The notes under the pieces were generated by a model. That model made no database searches, was not told the DNA's origin, and saw nothing but the letters and a program-made list of their open reading frames with translations. The translations under genes and the position numbers were made by a program. 64,000 bases of DNA, from positions 99,501 to 163,500 of the forward strand of contig JAKOGI010000365.1 in the NCBI GenBank assembly GCA_029747015.1, given 5' to 3'. Positions 47,071 to 59,000 of the stretch are shown here, one piece after another (within the stretch, counting starts at the first letter, position 1; each line of letters opens with the position of its first letter). Source of the DNA: Carnegiea gigantea (Eukaryota; Streptophyta; Magnoliopsida; Caryophyllales; Cactaceae).

Positions 47071-47375
47071 TGAGCATATTGAACCTACTACCTACTCAAA
47101 TTTGATCAAACCTATTAATTGTTTGTCAAATATGCTTCAATCTGTTCCAAGCTTCTCAAACATGCTTGTTGCTGATCAAACATGCTCCAATTTTCTCCAA
47201 CCCACTCAAAAACCAACTTTCAAATTGCTCAAATGTGTTAACTATTAGTCAAACCTACTGCACCTCATTTTTTACTACTTCAACTTGCTTAAACCTACTC
47301 CAACATGTTCATCAAATGTGCTCACAATATAAAACTTCCAACATGTTCATCAAATGCGCTCACAATATAAACTAG
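47071..47375 (+). repeat. Degenerate CTCAAACATGCT-type repeats and a 38-bp tandem duplication
   Basis: Recurring (G/C)ATCAAAC-TGCTCCAA words. At 47301-47335 and 47339-47373 ACATGTTCATCAAATG-GCTC then ACAATATAAA is repeated with one difference. Confidence 0.65.
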
Positions 47376-47816
47376 TGTACAAATAAGTGATCAAATACTT
47401 GACATTTTAGAAAAGGTTGGCAAAAACACTTAAAAGTTAGAGAGGACTTTTCCATTGCAAATCCATCTTTATCTTGTTACTGTATGCTTCATATCTCAAT
47501 ACAAAGTTGGTGACAGCCCTGGACAAAACGGGACCCTAGACAAAACTGTGGATCCCCCTAAACGTCAAAAATTAATCCTAGACCCTTAATATTACAGGAC
47601 TTTTTCCCCCGTCAATTACGGGGAAGTTTTTGAGCCTAATAATGGTTCTCATTATTGTATGCATACACATACATAATCAAATGAATAATATCCCTCTGCA
47701 CACCAAAAAAAAAAAAAAAAAAATTGAATTATATGCCTGAAAATGATAGTAAAAAACAACCGAAAGAGTGCGAATTCTTCAACCATGTGGTCGTTGCAGT
47801 GATGGCGGGATTTAGA
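47376..47816. other. Region downstream of the receptor kinase
   Basis: No gene. Contains a poly(A) run of about 20 at 47704-47723 (plus strand). No clear AATAAA was singled out on the minus strand, so the poly(A) site of the kinase mRNA is not assigned. Confidence 0.4.
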
Positions 47817-49931
47817 CTAGACCAGCTCATCCACCCCACGGCTACTGCAACCACCAGCGCCACCGCCGAGAAAGCTGTTCTCCGACGATGAAGTGGAGAC
47901 AGTTAGCATAGCATTGCAATCAGAAACAGTATCTTGCAAGCTCAAAAGAAGCTGGGAGGTGGTAAAGCTCATGGAGGGCTTGGCTCTTGGCACAATCGGC
48001 ACCTCAGCCTCACCAACCAACATTTGCACCACAACCCTCATGGTGGGCCTAGCCAATGGGTCAGGGTGTGAGCAAGCCAGCCCGACAAGCAACGCTCTTC
48101 TCATCTCCCCCTCATCATACTCCCCGTTTAACCTTGGATCAGCTGCCTCCCATAGCCTCCCTTCCTTGTGCAACCCCCACACCCACTCCACCAAGTTCCC
48201 AAACCCGGACCCGTTTCCCACCACCCGGTCCCTCTCAATGGGCCTGCGCCCGCTAGATACCTCGAGCACCACAGCACCGAAGCTGAAGACATCTGTCTTC
48301 TCGGTGGCCCGGCCAGTCAATAGGTACTCTGGAGCCAAGTACCCCATTGTCCCGGCCGCCACCGTGGCATCGGGGGACTTATCATGCTCAACTTGCCGGG
48401 CCAACCCGAAATCTCCTAACCGGGCATTGAATCCTTCATCCAGCATTATGTTACTAGTCTTAACATCTCTATGAACCACCAAATTCTCACACTCTTGATG
48501 CAAGTAAGCTAAAGCAGAAGCCACCCCAAGAAGGATTTTCCTCCTGTGATTCCAAGGCAACACCATTCTCGACTCAAACAAGGCCTTATCTAAGCTCCCA
48601 TTAGGCATCAAATCATAAACTAGCAAAATTTCCCCTTTTTCATGGCACCACCCTTGTAATCTAACAAGATTTCTGTGCCTAAGGGCACCAATTATGGACA
48701 ATTCAGACAAAAACTCATCCTTACCTTGCCCACTATGGCTACACCTTTTGACTGCCACGACATGCCCGGTTTCTGGCAGTATCCCTTTATAGACGGTGCC
48801 GAATGCCCCGTGGCCAACGATCCGACTGGGATCGAACCCCTTGGTGGCGGATTTGAGCTCCTTGTAGCTGAACTCCTTTGGCATTTTCATGATATCGGTG
48901 GCCAACGAACACCCCCGTGTCCTGGATTTCTTTGAGAAGAACCAAAGCAAAGCCCCACCAAATATCGCCAGAAAAAAGGCGCTCGCCGTCACAACTCCGG
49001 CGACGGCGCCGGGGCTGTACCACGTACCCAGCTTGCCCACCGCTGCCGAATCCGGCGCCATTGACGGCGGCGAAGACGGGTGAGCAATGTTTGTTGATGG
49101 GATCATCAAACTAGCCGTTGGTGGCGGTGGTGGCGCCGCCGACGATGACCTGGACGAAGGAGAGTCCTCGGATTCGAAGGACGAGCTGAAGCTCCACCAG
49201 TCGATGCTGTGAGTTTCGGTGCTACCCTGAGTTGACCCAGAAAACCCTACAAACATTACATCATTCAAGTACTGATTCAAGTCCAGGTGGAGAGAGAGAA
49301 TCGGATCCTTGGGCTTCACATTGGAGTAAGAAACCGACACATTGAGCTCGTGGGTCAAGCCGGAATACTGGATCCAAGCGTTGATCAGATCGCCGCTCTT
49401 CAAATCAACATTGATGGACCCCAAATCGCTGACCTGGGTCGACACCATCGAGCTGAGATCCAAACCCACATGGTTGCCATTAATGTCCTTGAACTCAACA
49501 TCCATGAGCGTATCGAACTCCACCGCCACGAACCCAGAGGATTCCGGCGAGCCCAGGCCAAGGAGACCGCCAGCGCTGCCAATGAAGGAGTCGTCCGGCG
49601 AGATGAGAAAGGCGAGCCCGCCGCCAATCGAGGAGGGGTTGAGGTTGGTCACGGAGAACGAGAAGAAGGTAGTGAAGCTCGCCGGAGACTGGGTCCCCGG
49701 TCGCCGAAAAAGCACCGGACGAGAGTAGAGAGCCCTGCCGGCGCCGGAGTTGGGGACGGGCAGGTCCCGGGTTAGCTGGACGCTGCCGTTGTTCAAGTGG
49801 GCATCGCCCAGGAGCTTGAGGCTGGTTAGAGTGAGAGTGCCGAAGTCAAACTCAGTTCCGTCGCCAGCGACACCATTGGAGAAGAAGTAGAAGAAAATGA
49901 GAATGAGACTTGGAGAGAGAAACTTCTGCAT
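47817..49931 (-). CDS. LECRK-VIII-like: L-type lectin receptor-like kinase, clade VIII type
   Basis: An intronless 704-residue single-pass plasma-membrane receptor kinase. Residues 1-22 form a signal peptide (MQKFLSPSLILIFFYFF). About 24-255 is the legume-lectin domain (GTEFDFGTLTL; VEFDT 137-141 with E138/D140; DINGNHVGLD 149-158). A Ser/Pro stalk covers 256-300, a membrane segment about 309-332, and a Ser/Thr kinase 366-640. The kinase has the glycine loop GHGAFGTV (373-380), K395 in VAVKR, E410, HRD 487-489, DFG 507-509 and APE 533-535, so it is an RD kinase and should be active. Sequence such as LTRDLPVPNSGAGRALYSRP and HPDPLARPTM fits clade VIII. The frame is open 93 codons further upstream, but the signal peptide begins at ATG 49931, so that start is chosen. 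The gene is much more GC-rich than its surroundings. Ligand unknown; the clade has been linked to stress and defence signalling. Confidence 0.95.
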   Translation of the reverse strand: MQKFLSPSLILIFFYFFSNGVAGDGTEFDFGTLTLTSLKLLGDAHLNNGSVQLTRDLPVPNSGAGRALYSRPVLFRRPGTQSPASFTTFFSFSVTNLNPSSIGGGLAFLISPDDSFIGSAGGLLGLGSPESSGFVAVEFDTLMDVEFKDINGNHVGLDLSSMVSTQVSDLGSINVDLKSGDLINAWIQYSGLTHELNVSVSYSNVKPKDPILSLHLDLNQYLNDVMFVGFSGSTQGSTETHSIDWWSFSSSFESEDSPSSRSSSAAPPPPPTASLMIPSTNIAHPSSPPSMAPDSAAVGKLGTWYSPGAVAGVVTASAFFLAIFGGALLWFFSKKSRTRGCSLATDIMKMPKEFSYKELKSATKGFDPSRIVGHGAFGTVYKGILPETGHVVAVKRCSHSGQGKDEFLSELSIIGALRHRNLVRLQGWCHEKGEILLVYDLMPNGSLDKALFESRMVLPWNHRRKILLGVASALAYLHQECENLVVHRDVKTSNIMLDEGFNARLGDFGLARQVEHDKSPDATVAAGTMGYLAPEYLLTGRATEKTDVFSFGAVVLEVSSGRRPIERDRVVGNGSGFGNLVEWVWGLHKEGRLWEAADPRLNGEYDEGEMRRALLVGLACSHPDPLARPTMRVVVQMLVGEAEVPIVPRAKPSMSFTTSQLLLSLQDTVSDCNAMLTVSTSSSENSFLGGGAGGCSSRGVDELV

Positions 49932-50130
49932 TTCCAAGATCAATGATAGAGCAGAGGGATCATTAGATTGCAGGAATTTCAGGGGCGAGAGAGAGACAGA
50001 GAGAGGGGGGGGGATGTTCTTTCGGAGTGTGCGTTCGTAATTAGAAAAAGAAAGGGTGAAGGACGAGAAGAACCCCAGAGAGAGAAAGTAGGTTACTGTG
50101 CGGAATCCGATGAGCGAGAGCAGGGGGCCG
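49932..50130 (-). promoter_or_regulatory. CT-rich 5' leader of the receptor kinase
   Basis: On the minus strand a CCCCCTCTCTCTGTCTCTCT-type stretch (49983-50013) lies 50-80 bp before the start codon, as is common in plant 5' leaders. The reading frame is open here but low in complexity and not protein-like. A transcription start is not assigned. Confidence 0.5.
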
Positions 50131-51590
50131 GGGGGGTATTTTGTGCGGATTGTTTTCCGTGAGATTGGAGCTGACAGCTGGTCAGTTCGATGACAGGTGT
50201 TCCTTTCCAACGGTTATTTTCGCCGGTACAGAAAGACGAACTTTTTTCTATTCAAGTGTGTCAAATTTACAACACTTTCGCACGGCGACCAATCAATCTA
50301 GACTCATGAGGCCACAAACCAACGAACCAAATTTATTTATTTTTTTAAAAAAAAGGGAGAACCAACGTGATGGGCTCGTGGGCCGTCGACTTGTATGAAA
50401 CCTACAGAATTGACTCCTCCAGAATCCAGATTGTGTGAAAATCGTACGGTAAGAAAAATCGAAGTTACCCTCTCTTTTTTTTTTTTCCTTTTTAATAACA
50501 AAAGTAAATATCTAGCTAAAATCAAACATACATCTACCAGAATGCCGCGGAAGCTAAGCAGCCTAAATAACAATTAAGCATTTATCCTTATCATATGTGA
50601 CGACTTGTGCCTGCCACACCCCCCCAAAAAAAAAACAAAGGTTTTTGGGCACGGGTAACACAAATTTGGAGGGTTTAGACCTTAATAACACAACCTTGAG
50701 AAATAGCCATCAAAACTATGAGATTTGAGGCTATTTGGTGTCAAAAATTTGTACCAAAAAAAAAAGATAATGAAAAGGCGATCTGAACTCGGGGGCAAAA
50801 ACACAAGTTGTTTCCTTCATATAAATTATTGAAAATAAGTATCTTTCAAGGTCGAAGCATTAGACCCATTTTTGAATATTGAATAATGTTCCAAAGTTTG
50901 AATTATTCATGTTTACAATTGAGCTATAAGTTGATGCAATAACATGGTGTTGTCGCTCAGATTTTGTGTAACGTCCTTTTCAACTTTGTAATGAATGCAA
51001 TTGTCATTTACCTTAATCACTATATGCACTCTGATACCAACATTGTGGATTTGCTTGAAGATAATGGGATTGAAGTTTAACATGTGCTTCCGCTCATCGT
51101 TTTAATTAGGATGAGGGAAAAAAAAGGATAAATTTCTAGTTGTTATTCTTCTATAATATTTTAACATTTTCAACGTTATTGTTTTAGCTATATATTTGTT
51201 TAAATTTGATCTCTATTATATATGTCACATGACTTTAATTAATAAACTAGTATTCTTATACCTATGTAGTGTATGAGAAATCTCACAAATTTTTTAAATG
51301 TAATAAATTTTAAAAATAGCATCATATAATATAACATCAAATTCAAAATGCCAAACCATAAATATCATAATTAAACATAGCAAGAAAATTCTCCATGCAT
51401 AGTAGATCACAACTTATGATTAAAAAAAATATTGTTCCATTTCCTTATTTTTGAATAGATATTAGTTATGGCATCAATTTGAAGATTAACTTGTGTTATT
51501 TAGTTGAAAATAAGACAAAATTATTCACTGTTTACAAGATTTATGATAATGTAATGTGTGAGAAAATTAGAAGAGTCTATTTTGTTTTAA
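50131..51590. other. Upstream intergenic region of the receptor kinase
   Basis: The promoter of the kinase should lie in the first several hundred bases. A T-rich run on the minus strand (50335-50354) is present but no single TATA box stands out. The remainder is AT-rich with homopolymer runs and no gene. Confidence 0.45.
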
Positions 51591-51609
51591 TATACATATA
51601 TGTATGTGT

Positions 51610-51624
51610 ACACACACACATACA

Positions 51625-51694
<70 letters not shown>

Positions 51695-51799
51695 TTCATA
51701 CATATATATATGTATGTATGTATATATGTACGTTTGTCTGTGTGCATGTATGTATGTATGTATGTATGTATTAGTATATGAATGTCTGCATGCATGTAC

Positions 51800-51836
<37 letters not shown>

Positions 51837-51837
51837 A
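51610..51837. repeat. Compound microsatellite
   Basis: (CA)n, (TA)n, (CA)n, (TA)n, (GTAT)n, (TA)n and (GA)n blocks in series. Open frames through it (His/Thr or Tyr/Val repeats) are artefacts. Confidence 0.97.
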
Positions 51838-52000
51838 TGTATCCCTTAAGATCTCATCCTTAAGGGGAGAATTAGGAACTATAAACCTGTATCATTTATT
51901 TTCAATCCAAAAAACATTATTGTGCGGCATCACCATCTTTACCAACCCCATCCGAACCCCCTGCCCTTTCTCCCACATTTGCATTCCACCGTCAGCTGCC

Positions 52001-52204
52001 ATGTTTAGGCTCCAACAATCATCTTCTAAAAGTTCGTTGCCTTATCCTATTCACGGCATCAACAAGCAGCGATCTACGCTCGCTGGCAATTGGCAGACTA
52101 GTGTTGACCGCTTATCCGATCGGATTTCGAACCAACTTTTGCCCGGAGTCAACTTTCCGGCATGTTTAGTGAAAAATCCTAATATAATGAGAGAAAATGT
52201 GTAA
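52001..52204 (+). other. Small ORF of uncertain reality before the Tekay LTR
   Basis: 67 codons from ATG 52001 (MFRLQQSSSKSSLPYP) to a TAA whose last bases lie inside the LTR that starts at 52200. Local base composition is higher in GC than the neighbours. I do not recognise the product. If it was part of a gene, the LTR insertion truncated it and supplied its stop. Confidence 0.2.
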
Positions 52205-54877
52205 CACCCCAATGTACACGTCTTACTGATTATATACTCTTTAATCATTCTCTTAATTAGAGCTGATAAACCCACTGGTTGGGACGTTACCACCGTCCAA
52301 AAGGACAAGACTTTAAGTATGTGCACTAAATATAACACAGTTAAGCATAGATTACAAAAAAAACACATTCAAATATTATCAAAACAATACATAAACAGCT
52401 GCTAACTACCATAAGGTTTCATGTCATAATAGAGCAATTCTTTATAAAATTTAAAACTCCATCAAATGAACATCTCAAAATTACAACTCCCAAAATATTC
52501 CTGAACTAACATCACCACTGACCCATCTAGATTCCCTCGCTCACTTACTTTCTCCAGCTGATTTGCTAGCATGATGGCGATTCACTGAGTATTTGACTAA
52601 AATAAAATATGACAAGTATTTTAAAATGTGAGCCGAACCTTAATACATGCATTCCTATATTATTAAATGATCACTGAAAAATTGGTTGGGTCCACTTTGT
52701 AATTAATTTTGATTTAAAATAGTGAATGAGATGAACATAAAATTGTATAGCAAGTTATTATCTGATAGTGAACCCCTGATAACTGTTACGATCTATATAT
52801 GTATACACTTGCCAAGCCGATTGGGAGAATTGACCTGAGATCACATGGATAACTGAAGGGTGAGTGCCCTATAAATGATCACTGACGGGACCACTAATTA
52901 GCTGATCAATTACTGAATAAACTGATTCATTGATATACTTAGCAAAATATTATAACTTTGATAAATATATTCTGATTTCTAAAGATACAGGTAATGAACA
53001 TGCGTGGGGTTTTTAAAATGCAATCTCACTTGATAATATTTATGTACAATGGGAAGTGATAGACTTGGCCCCGATTCTGGTTTAGAAATGTAATTATAGA
53101 TATACGTAGTTAGTAAACAATACTCACTCTCATATTTTGCAACTTTCATAGAGATTTAATATAAGATAAGCTACACTAAGATGATTTAAAAACTAAATAA
53201 ATTGAGGTACTTTAACTCAAGGCAAAATAATTTGGAGTAAAATAGACCAAATAGAATAATTGAGGTTATAATGGAAAGACTTTGATGGTTATAAATAGAA
53301 TATGGGTTTTTTGACATTTCTGAGATGGATAATAAGAGTTTAAGGCCAAGAGGGGTGTAGTTAGGATCAGGATAGCTTCAATCACACTAGGTTGGCCTGA
53401 CAAACACTATTCTTGAGTCAATTATTCTCCACACTTCTCAAATTTCATTCTCATATCCATTTAGTTCAATTTTCCAACCAAGTAACCTTCTAAGCACAAT
53501 CAAAGTTGTTGAACCCACTAAACTTTGTATCTTCTTTGCAACATCCATAATTACTTAGACCCTTTTAATTAACCTCCCAAAATTTATCCTTTTCTTCTTT
53601 TCTCTCATAAATCAAGCTAAGTGCCCCTTTTTAGGTCCATTAACCTTGGTTTCCTTTTTATCCTTTTCTTATTTTAGCCAAAGCACTCAAAAATTACTTC
53701 ATGATCAACCTTACATATTTTCAATACTTTTCTTCACATAATATCTCAAAATACTTGCATAACATCACTTACATGCATTATTAATCCCAATAACCTCTTT
53801 TGGTCACTTATGAGATTTTCCATAATCCACTATTTTTGACAAAATTCACACATCATTTTTCAAGCCCATAATATATTCAACCTCCAAATTGCATCTAATT
53901 CAATCAAAATAAACATACTTGATTCGAAATCAACCTTACTCATGCATGATCATGAAACCTAGATTATGCCAAATTCAAAATTTACATCCAAACCACCATA
54001 AATGGATTTAATATGATCACCCACAAATTTAAATTCATTTTTCATAGCAAAGATCACAACAATTAGATAACAACTCAAAAATTCACATTTTCTTGATTCA
54101 AACTCACTTGATCAAGTTCAAGCTTAACTATCCATAATATCCAACATCTCCAAACACAATACAAAATGCATGCTAGCATTTATTTTGATCATATGAACAC
54201 AAATCATAACTAAAACAATCACAAAAATCAAAAATAATTCAAGATGGAGTTAGGATTTTACCTCACTTAAGAGCTTAAAAGAGAGAGGCGGAGGTGGTGT
54301 TAGTGGCTATGGGGGTTGTGGGTGGTGGCAGCCAGCAGGTAGCGGTAGGCTGGCGGCACAACCGCAGTAGGGGTAGCCGTGGGGTAGGAGAATAGAAGGT
54401 GAAGAAGAAGAAGAAAAATTAGTTTTGCCTTTTGGTTGATTTTTTTTTTTTTTTTTGACTTATCTTACTTCATTTGACTGATTTTATCCATTCATAAAGT
54501 AGCTTTTTGTTAATTGTAAATTGGCATGAATAATGATAATTAGCTTAATTCAATTGCACCAACCTTTTTGGGCCACCAATTGGGCTCAAATGAATTGTGC
54601 TCGAAAAAATGGCACTCCATTGCGATAAAATTTTTGAGTTGTTCAAAATTAAATTTTTGTAATGTTTTGGAGAATAATTTATCGATTAATCATATTACTA
54701 AGGCCTACTATTGACTCACCTGAAAATTTTTTACGATAAATAAACCCTGAATTGCAAAGTGGGCCCTAAAATGAAAATTTTCTAATAGGAACGATTAAAT
54801 ACGATAAATAAGTGCAGGGAATTAAATAATATGTCTTAATTAAATAAATAAATATAATTTAACGTCAGGCTATTGCA
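52200..54877 (-). repeat. 3' LTR of Tekay element
   Basis: On the plus strand TGTAACACCCCAATG ... CAGGCTATTGCA. It aligns throughout with 60442-63118; differences are scattered substitutions and small indels (e.g. the T-run at 54441-54458 here only). Confidence 0.92.
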
Positions 54878-54934
54878 GCCTTCCCTTTTAAGGGGTTTTG
54901 TCCTCAAAACTTATAAACTTTATCAGATCATGCA

Positions 54935-55555
54935 AGATTACCTCAAATAGGTGGGGGTACTTTAGCTTTCATTGCTTCTCGGTTTTCTAAGTGACTTCTG
55001 AGGAGGTATGATTTGTCCAAAGTACTTTGACTGAAGGTATCTGCTTATTGAGTAGCTACTTAATCCTGTGATCTAGTATCTAGACTAGCGCTTTTCATAC
55101 ACTAGATCCTCACTGACTTCAATGGGTTCGGTTACGACAACACGGTCAGGATCAGGAATGCACTTTCTGAGTTGTGAGATATGGAACACGTTATGCACGT
55201 GTTCAAGTTCTATTGGTAGATCGAGTCAATAAGTGGGATTCAACTTTGCAATAACCTCGTATGGTCCAATATACCTTGGGCTCAATTTGGCTCGCACTCC
55301 AAACCTCCTTATACCCTTAGTTGGCGAAACTTTCAAAAAAATTATCACTTATCTGAAACTCCAGGGGTCTTCTTCTTTTGTTAGCATAGCTTTTCTGTCG
55401 ACTCTGGACAACCCGAATATGCTCCCAAATCTTCATTATTGTTTCAGTTGTTTCATGGATCAGTTCTGGGCTTAAGATCAATGCCTCATCTAAGTCACTC
55501 CAGCATAATGGGGTTCTATATTTGCTTCCATATAGAACCTCAAACGAGGTCACGT
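54935..55555 (-). pseudogene. Tekay integrase C-terminus and chromodomain region, broken
   Basis: 55317-55553 reads MTSFEVLYGSKYRTPLCW, then KSYANKRRRPLEF. Beyond a stop come FGVRAKLSPRYIGPYEVIAK, HNVFHISQLRKCIPDPDRVV and EVSEDLVYEKR, then a degraded tail with VLWTNHTSSE and YPHLFE in place of the chromodomain-like VLW-NH--EEATWE---YPHLF. That C-terminal module steers chromoviruses to particular chromatin. Confidence 0.82.
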
Positions 55556-55559
55556 TAAT

Positions 55560-56250
55560 GGTGGACTGGTAACCACTGTTGTGAACAATTTCACCAATGG
55601 TAAGTCATCTTCCCATTTTCCTTGAAACTCCAGTACACAAGCTGCTAGCATGTCTTCTAGATTCTGATTCACTCTTTCAGTTTGCCCTTTTGTCTTAGGA
55701 TGATAAGAACTGATAAAACTTGAGTTGGTTCTGAAGGCTTTTTGAAGCACTTCCCAAAAATCTGTAATCTCTATCTAAGACTATATCTATTGGAATTTCA
55801 TACAATCGAATTATCTCCTTAACATATAGCTGAGCCAGTCTTTCGACTCCCCAACTATCCTGAGTTGGCATAAAATGGGCAGATTTAGTGAGTCGATCAA
55901 CTATTACTCAGATGACATTCTTCTTTGAAGTAGAGAGAAGTAATCCCATGACGAAGTCCATTGAGATTGAGTCCCACTTCCAAGTGAAAATTTCTAAAGG
56001 TCGCAATTCGCCTATGGGACGTTGATCCTCAATTTTAACCTTTTAGCAAATTAGAAACTTGTCGACATACTTTGCGATCTTTTCTTCATATTATTCCACC
56101 AAAAGCATTACCTCAGTATGCACCTTGGTACCTCCTGGATGCACTGAGTATCGAGTGTTATGAGCCTCTTCTAAGATCTTTTTCCTTAACTCCACATTTT
56201 TGGGTACACACAGATAATTCTGAAATCGCAAAGATTTTTCTTTATCCTCT
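55560..56250 (-). pseudogene. Tekay integrase core, broken
   Basis: Minus-strand blocks: EEAHNTRYSVHPGGTKVH (His-His of the zinc finger), RPIGELRPLEIF, KWDSISMDFVMGL (first catalytic Asp), then NSSFISSYHPKTKGQTERVN (with the catalytic Glu of the Q-T-E-R motif) in 55550-55750, and KWEDDLPLVKL. Several stops and shifts. Confidence 0.85.
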
Positions 56251-56309
56251 GTAGTTGAGGTTCATTTTCCTGGTTCACTCAAATTTCCTCTACTATAGAG
56301 GGTTCTAAG

Positions 56310-56950
56310 GTAAGTGCTAATAATTGAACACTTGCTTGCCATGTGACACTAAATGAACACCCAAGTGCTCGAGCTCTCTCAAGTGGTTTAACTGAGTAAT
56401 TACTGCAATGTTCAACCTATGTTGTGCCTTCCTACTTAGGGCATCTGCCACAACATTTTGCTTTCCTAGGTGATATTGGATCTGCAAATCATAATCTTTA
56501 AGCAATTCTAGTCAACGCCTTTGTATATAAGTAATGTCTCTAAATTTTCAGTGCAAAGACCACAACCGCTAGTTCCAGGTCATGGGTAGGGTGATTTCAC
56601 TCATAAGGCTTGAGCTGTCAGGAGGCATAAGTTATTGCTTTATCTTCTTGCATCAGAACACACCCTAAACCATTTTTCGATGCATTACTATAGATATTGT
56701 ACTCCTTGTCTTCAATTGGTGGTGTTAGGATTGGGGCGGTAGTTAATCGCCGCCTTAATTCTTGAAATGCCCTCTCACACTTCTCTGTCCACTTAAACTT
56801 AATAGCTTTGTTCAACAAAGTGGTCAGAGGAGATGCTATCTTTGAAAAATCCTTTGTAAACATTCGATAATAGCCAGCTAAGCATAAGAAGCTTCTAATC
56901 TCAATGACAGTAGCGGGCCTTGGTGACTTTATAATTCCTTTCACTTTCTG
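56310..56950 (-). pseudogene. Tekay RNase H region, broken
   Basis: 56618-56944 reads RSFLCLAGYYRMFTKDFSKI, ASPLTTLLNKAIKFKW, FQELRRRLTTAPILTPP and ASKNGLGCVLMQ. 56317-56505 adds LKDYDLQIQYHLGKQNVVAD then ALSRKA. The first catalytic Asp is replaced (NIYSNASK where the family has VYSDASK). Confidence 0.87.
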
Positions 56951-56999
56951 GGAGCCAACCTTAATCCCTTCCTTTGACCACTTCTTCTAACCAGAACAC

Positions 57000-57540
57000 A
57001 CATTTCTTTAATTTGCAGTATGATTGGGGTTCCTTCAAGGTCTGCAACACTGTCCTCAAATGACCAGTGTATTTATCTCTATTCTTGGAGTATATCAAGA
57101 TGTCACCTTGTCCAAATAAGGTCTGATAACTCTATTTATAAGATTCGTAAAGGCCGCAGGGGAATTCGTCAAGCTAAAGGGCATCATTGTGAATTCACAG
57201 TGACCGTACTTGGTCCAAAATGTAGTTTTGGAGATGTCTTTAGGTTTAACGCTAAGCTGATGGTATCCAGACCTCAAATCAATCCTGTAAAAGACTCCTA
57301 CTCCTTGCAATTGATCAAATAAATCATCAATTTGGGGCAAAAGGTATTTGTTTTTTTTTTTTTTAATAGTGATCTTGTTCAGCACCCTATAATCAATACA
57401 CAACCTCAAGGTTCCATCCCTCTTTTTTCCAAATAAAACTGGGGCATCCCATGGTAACACACTTGGTCTGATAAATCTCTTATGTAATAGCTCATCTAAC
57501 TGAATCTTCAGTTCTCTAATCTCTGTTTAGAGCCATACGA
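57000..57540 (-). pseudogene. pol: Tekay reverse transcriptase, catalytic loop deleted
   Basis: [90 protein letters not shown] and [19 protein letters not shown] follow in order. LDK is then followed almost at once by DILIYSK: the strand that carries the front of the F-x-DD loop is missing by a short deletion near 57105. Two stops and shifts also occur. A KKKKNK insertion comes from a poly(T) run at 57351-57364. Confidence 0.88.
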
Positions 57541-57789
57541 TATGGGGCTTTGGAGACGGGTTGGGTACTAAAGACCAATTCTACCTCAAAATAAATTTCT
57601 CTTTGAGGGGACAATTCTGGTAACTCTTCAAGAAAAACATCTCTAAATTTACAAATTACAAGAATATCTTCCACCTTTTCTTTTTTCTCTTAAGTGTCAA
57701 CAGCATCGCACCGATACCCAATACATCCTTGACACAGTATCCCGCTTGCTTTAATAGCAGAAATTAAGCGACATGGTTTTTCCTTTCAT

Positions 57790-58140
57790 TGCCCAAAAAA
57801 AACATACCTCTCTTCCTCTTTCATCGCTCAGAAAAACCTTAAGGTCACAACCAATCTTAGTCCCATAAGTACGCAACCAGTTCATTCCCAGAATGATATA
57901 AAGGTATAACAAATCAAATTAAATCAAGTCCCTAAGAAATTTGATTCCACCAATAGCAATAGGGACAAGTTTATAGGAAATTGGACACTCAACTATAGAG
58001 TCATTGGATAACTTGATTCTATAATTGGTTTCTGCATTTCTATTTTCAAGGTTCAATTTAAAAAAAGAGTTCGAGTAACAATCGTACCAGATGTGGTAGC
58101 TTCCTTCTTGGTCATCACATATGCGCTTCCAACCGCTACA
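57790..58140 (-). pseudogene. Tekay protease region, broken
   Basis: Minus-strand fragments LVPIAIGGIKFLRDL, YIILGMNWLRTYGTKIGC and CDLKVFLSDE correspond to the second half of the Ty3/gypsy protease (ILGMDWL-H-A-IDC pattern). The D-T/S-G motif is not recognisable in the upstream part. Confidence 0.65.
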
Positions 58141-58229
58141 GGCCTTGAAGGTGGGGCCCTTGGTGAGGTGGAGCTAAGGCTTTTGCTGTGCCCTTGTCTA
58201 TAGACTTCAATCTTCAGAGACAGGCAGTA

Positions 58230-59000
58230 ATGAGATGCTCCGGGCTACCACATCACATGCATTTATTAGTTTCCACTCGGCATTCAGCAATGGTGTGGTT
58301 GGTTCTTGTACGTTTCCCACGAGGCTCCGCTGGACCTGCATGATAACTCTTGGGGGAACAGGAGCAGGCTTCTTTTAGTTTACACTCTTGCTTGGAGCTC
58401 CCCATTCGATCCCTTTTCTCTTAGTAGGTATGGATTGTTTAACCAACTAGCTAATTACGAATATGAAAAGCTAAACACTCCTTAAATCTTCTCGTCTTCA
58501 GTCTTTCAGACGGCATAAACTCAGGAGCAAACCTAGATAGTTCTGTACACTTACTAGCATACTGCATTATTGTCATACACCACTCATCCTCAATCCTATA
58601 AATTCTTTTTCCTTCTGCCTTTGAATGACAACTGGATAAAATTTGGCTCTCAGTTCTTCTAGGAATTTATTCCACGTGAATTCAAACCCTAGTAGCCCAT
58701 CCTTCACAGTATTCCACCAAATGTCTGCTTCCCCAGGTAGCTAAAACGTCCCAATGTTCACCTTTTTCTCGTGTAGAACCTCGACTACTATGAAAATCTT
58801 CTCAATTGTTCTAATCCATTCCTCTAGTTCCACTAGGTTGTACTTTCCATCAAAGACTTTAAGTTAGGTCGTGCTACCCTATCTGCTAGTTTATCGTCGT
58901 TGGGAGGGATTTCAGAAGGTGCTGGGGGAATTCATTTCATCAATTCAAAGATCGATGTCTGCCAATAGTTAGGGTTCCAGCTATTATTAGTCAACTCAGG
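58230..59000 (-). pseudogene. gag: Tekay gag with zinc knuckle, broken
   Basis: KVFDGKYNLVELEEWIRTIE, then WWNTVKDG, FTWNKFLEELRAKFYP, QRQKEKEFIGL, then QYASKCTELSRFAPEFMPSE and KTRRFKECL form the retrotransposon gag capsid pattern. A knuckle with C-x2-C-x4-H-x4-C spacing (CGSPEHLITAC, a stop just before its second Cys) lies at about 58215-58260. Stops and shifts throughout. Confidence 0.8.

Noticed and set aside
47893..48474. 193-codon plus-strand open frame opposite the receptor kinase
   Set aside because: It lies antisense to conserved kinase codons in a GC-rich gene and shows no domain of its own, so it is a shadow of the minus-strand gene. The same applies to 49287-49775 and 49342-49728.
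51479..51863. Open frames rich in His/Thr or Tyr/Val
   Set aside because: They are translations of CA, TA and GTAT microsatellite tracts.
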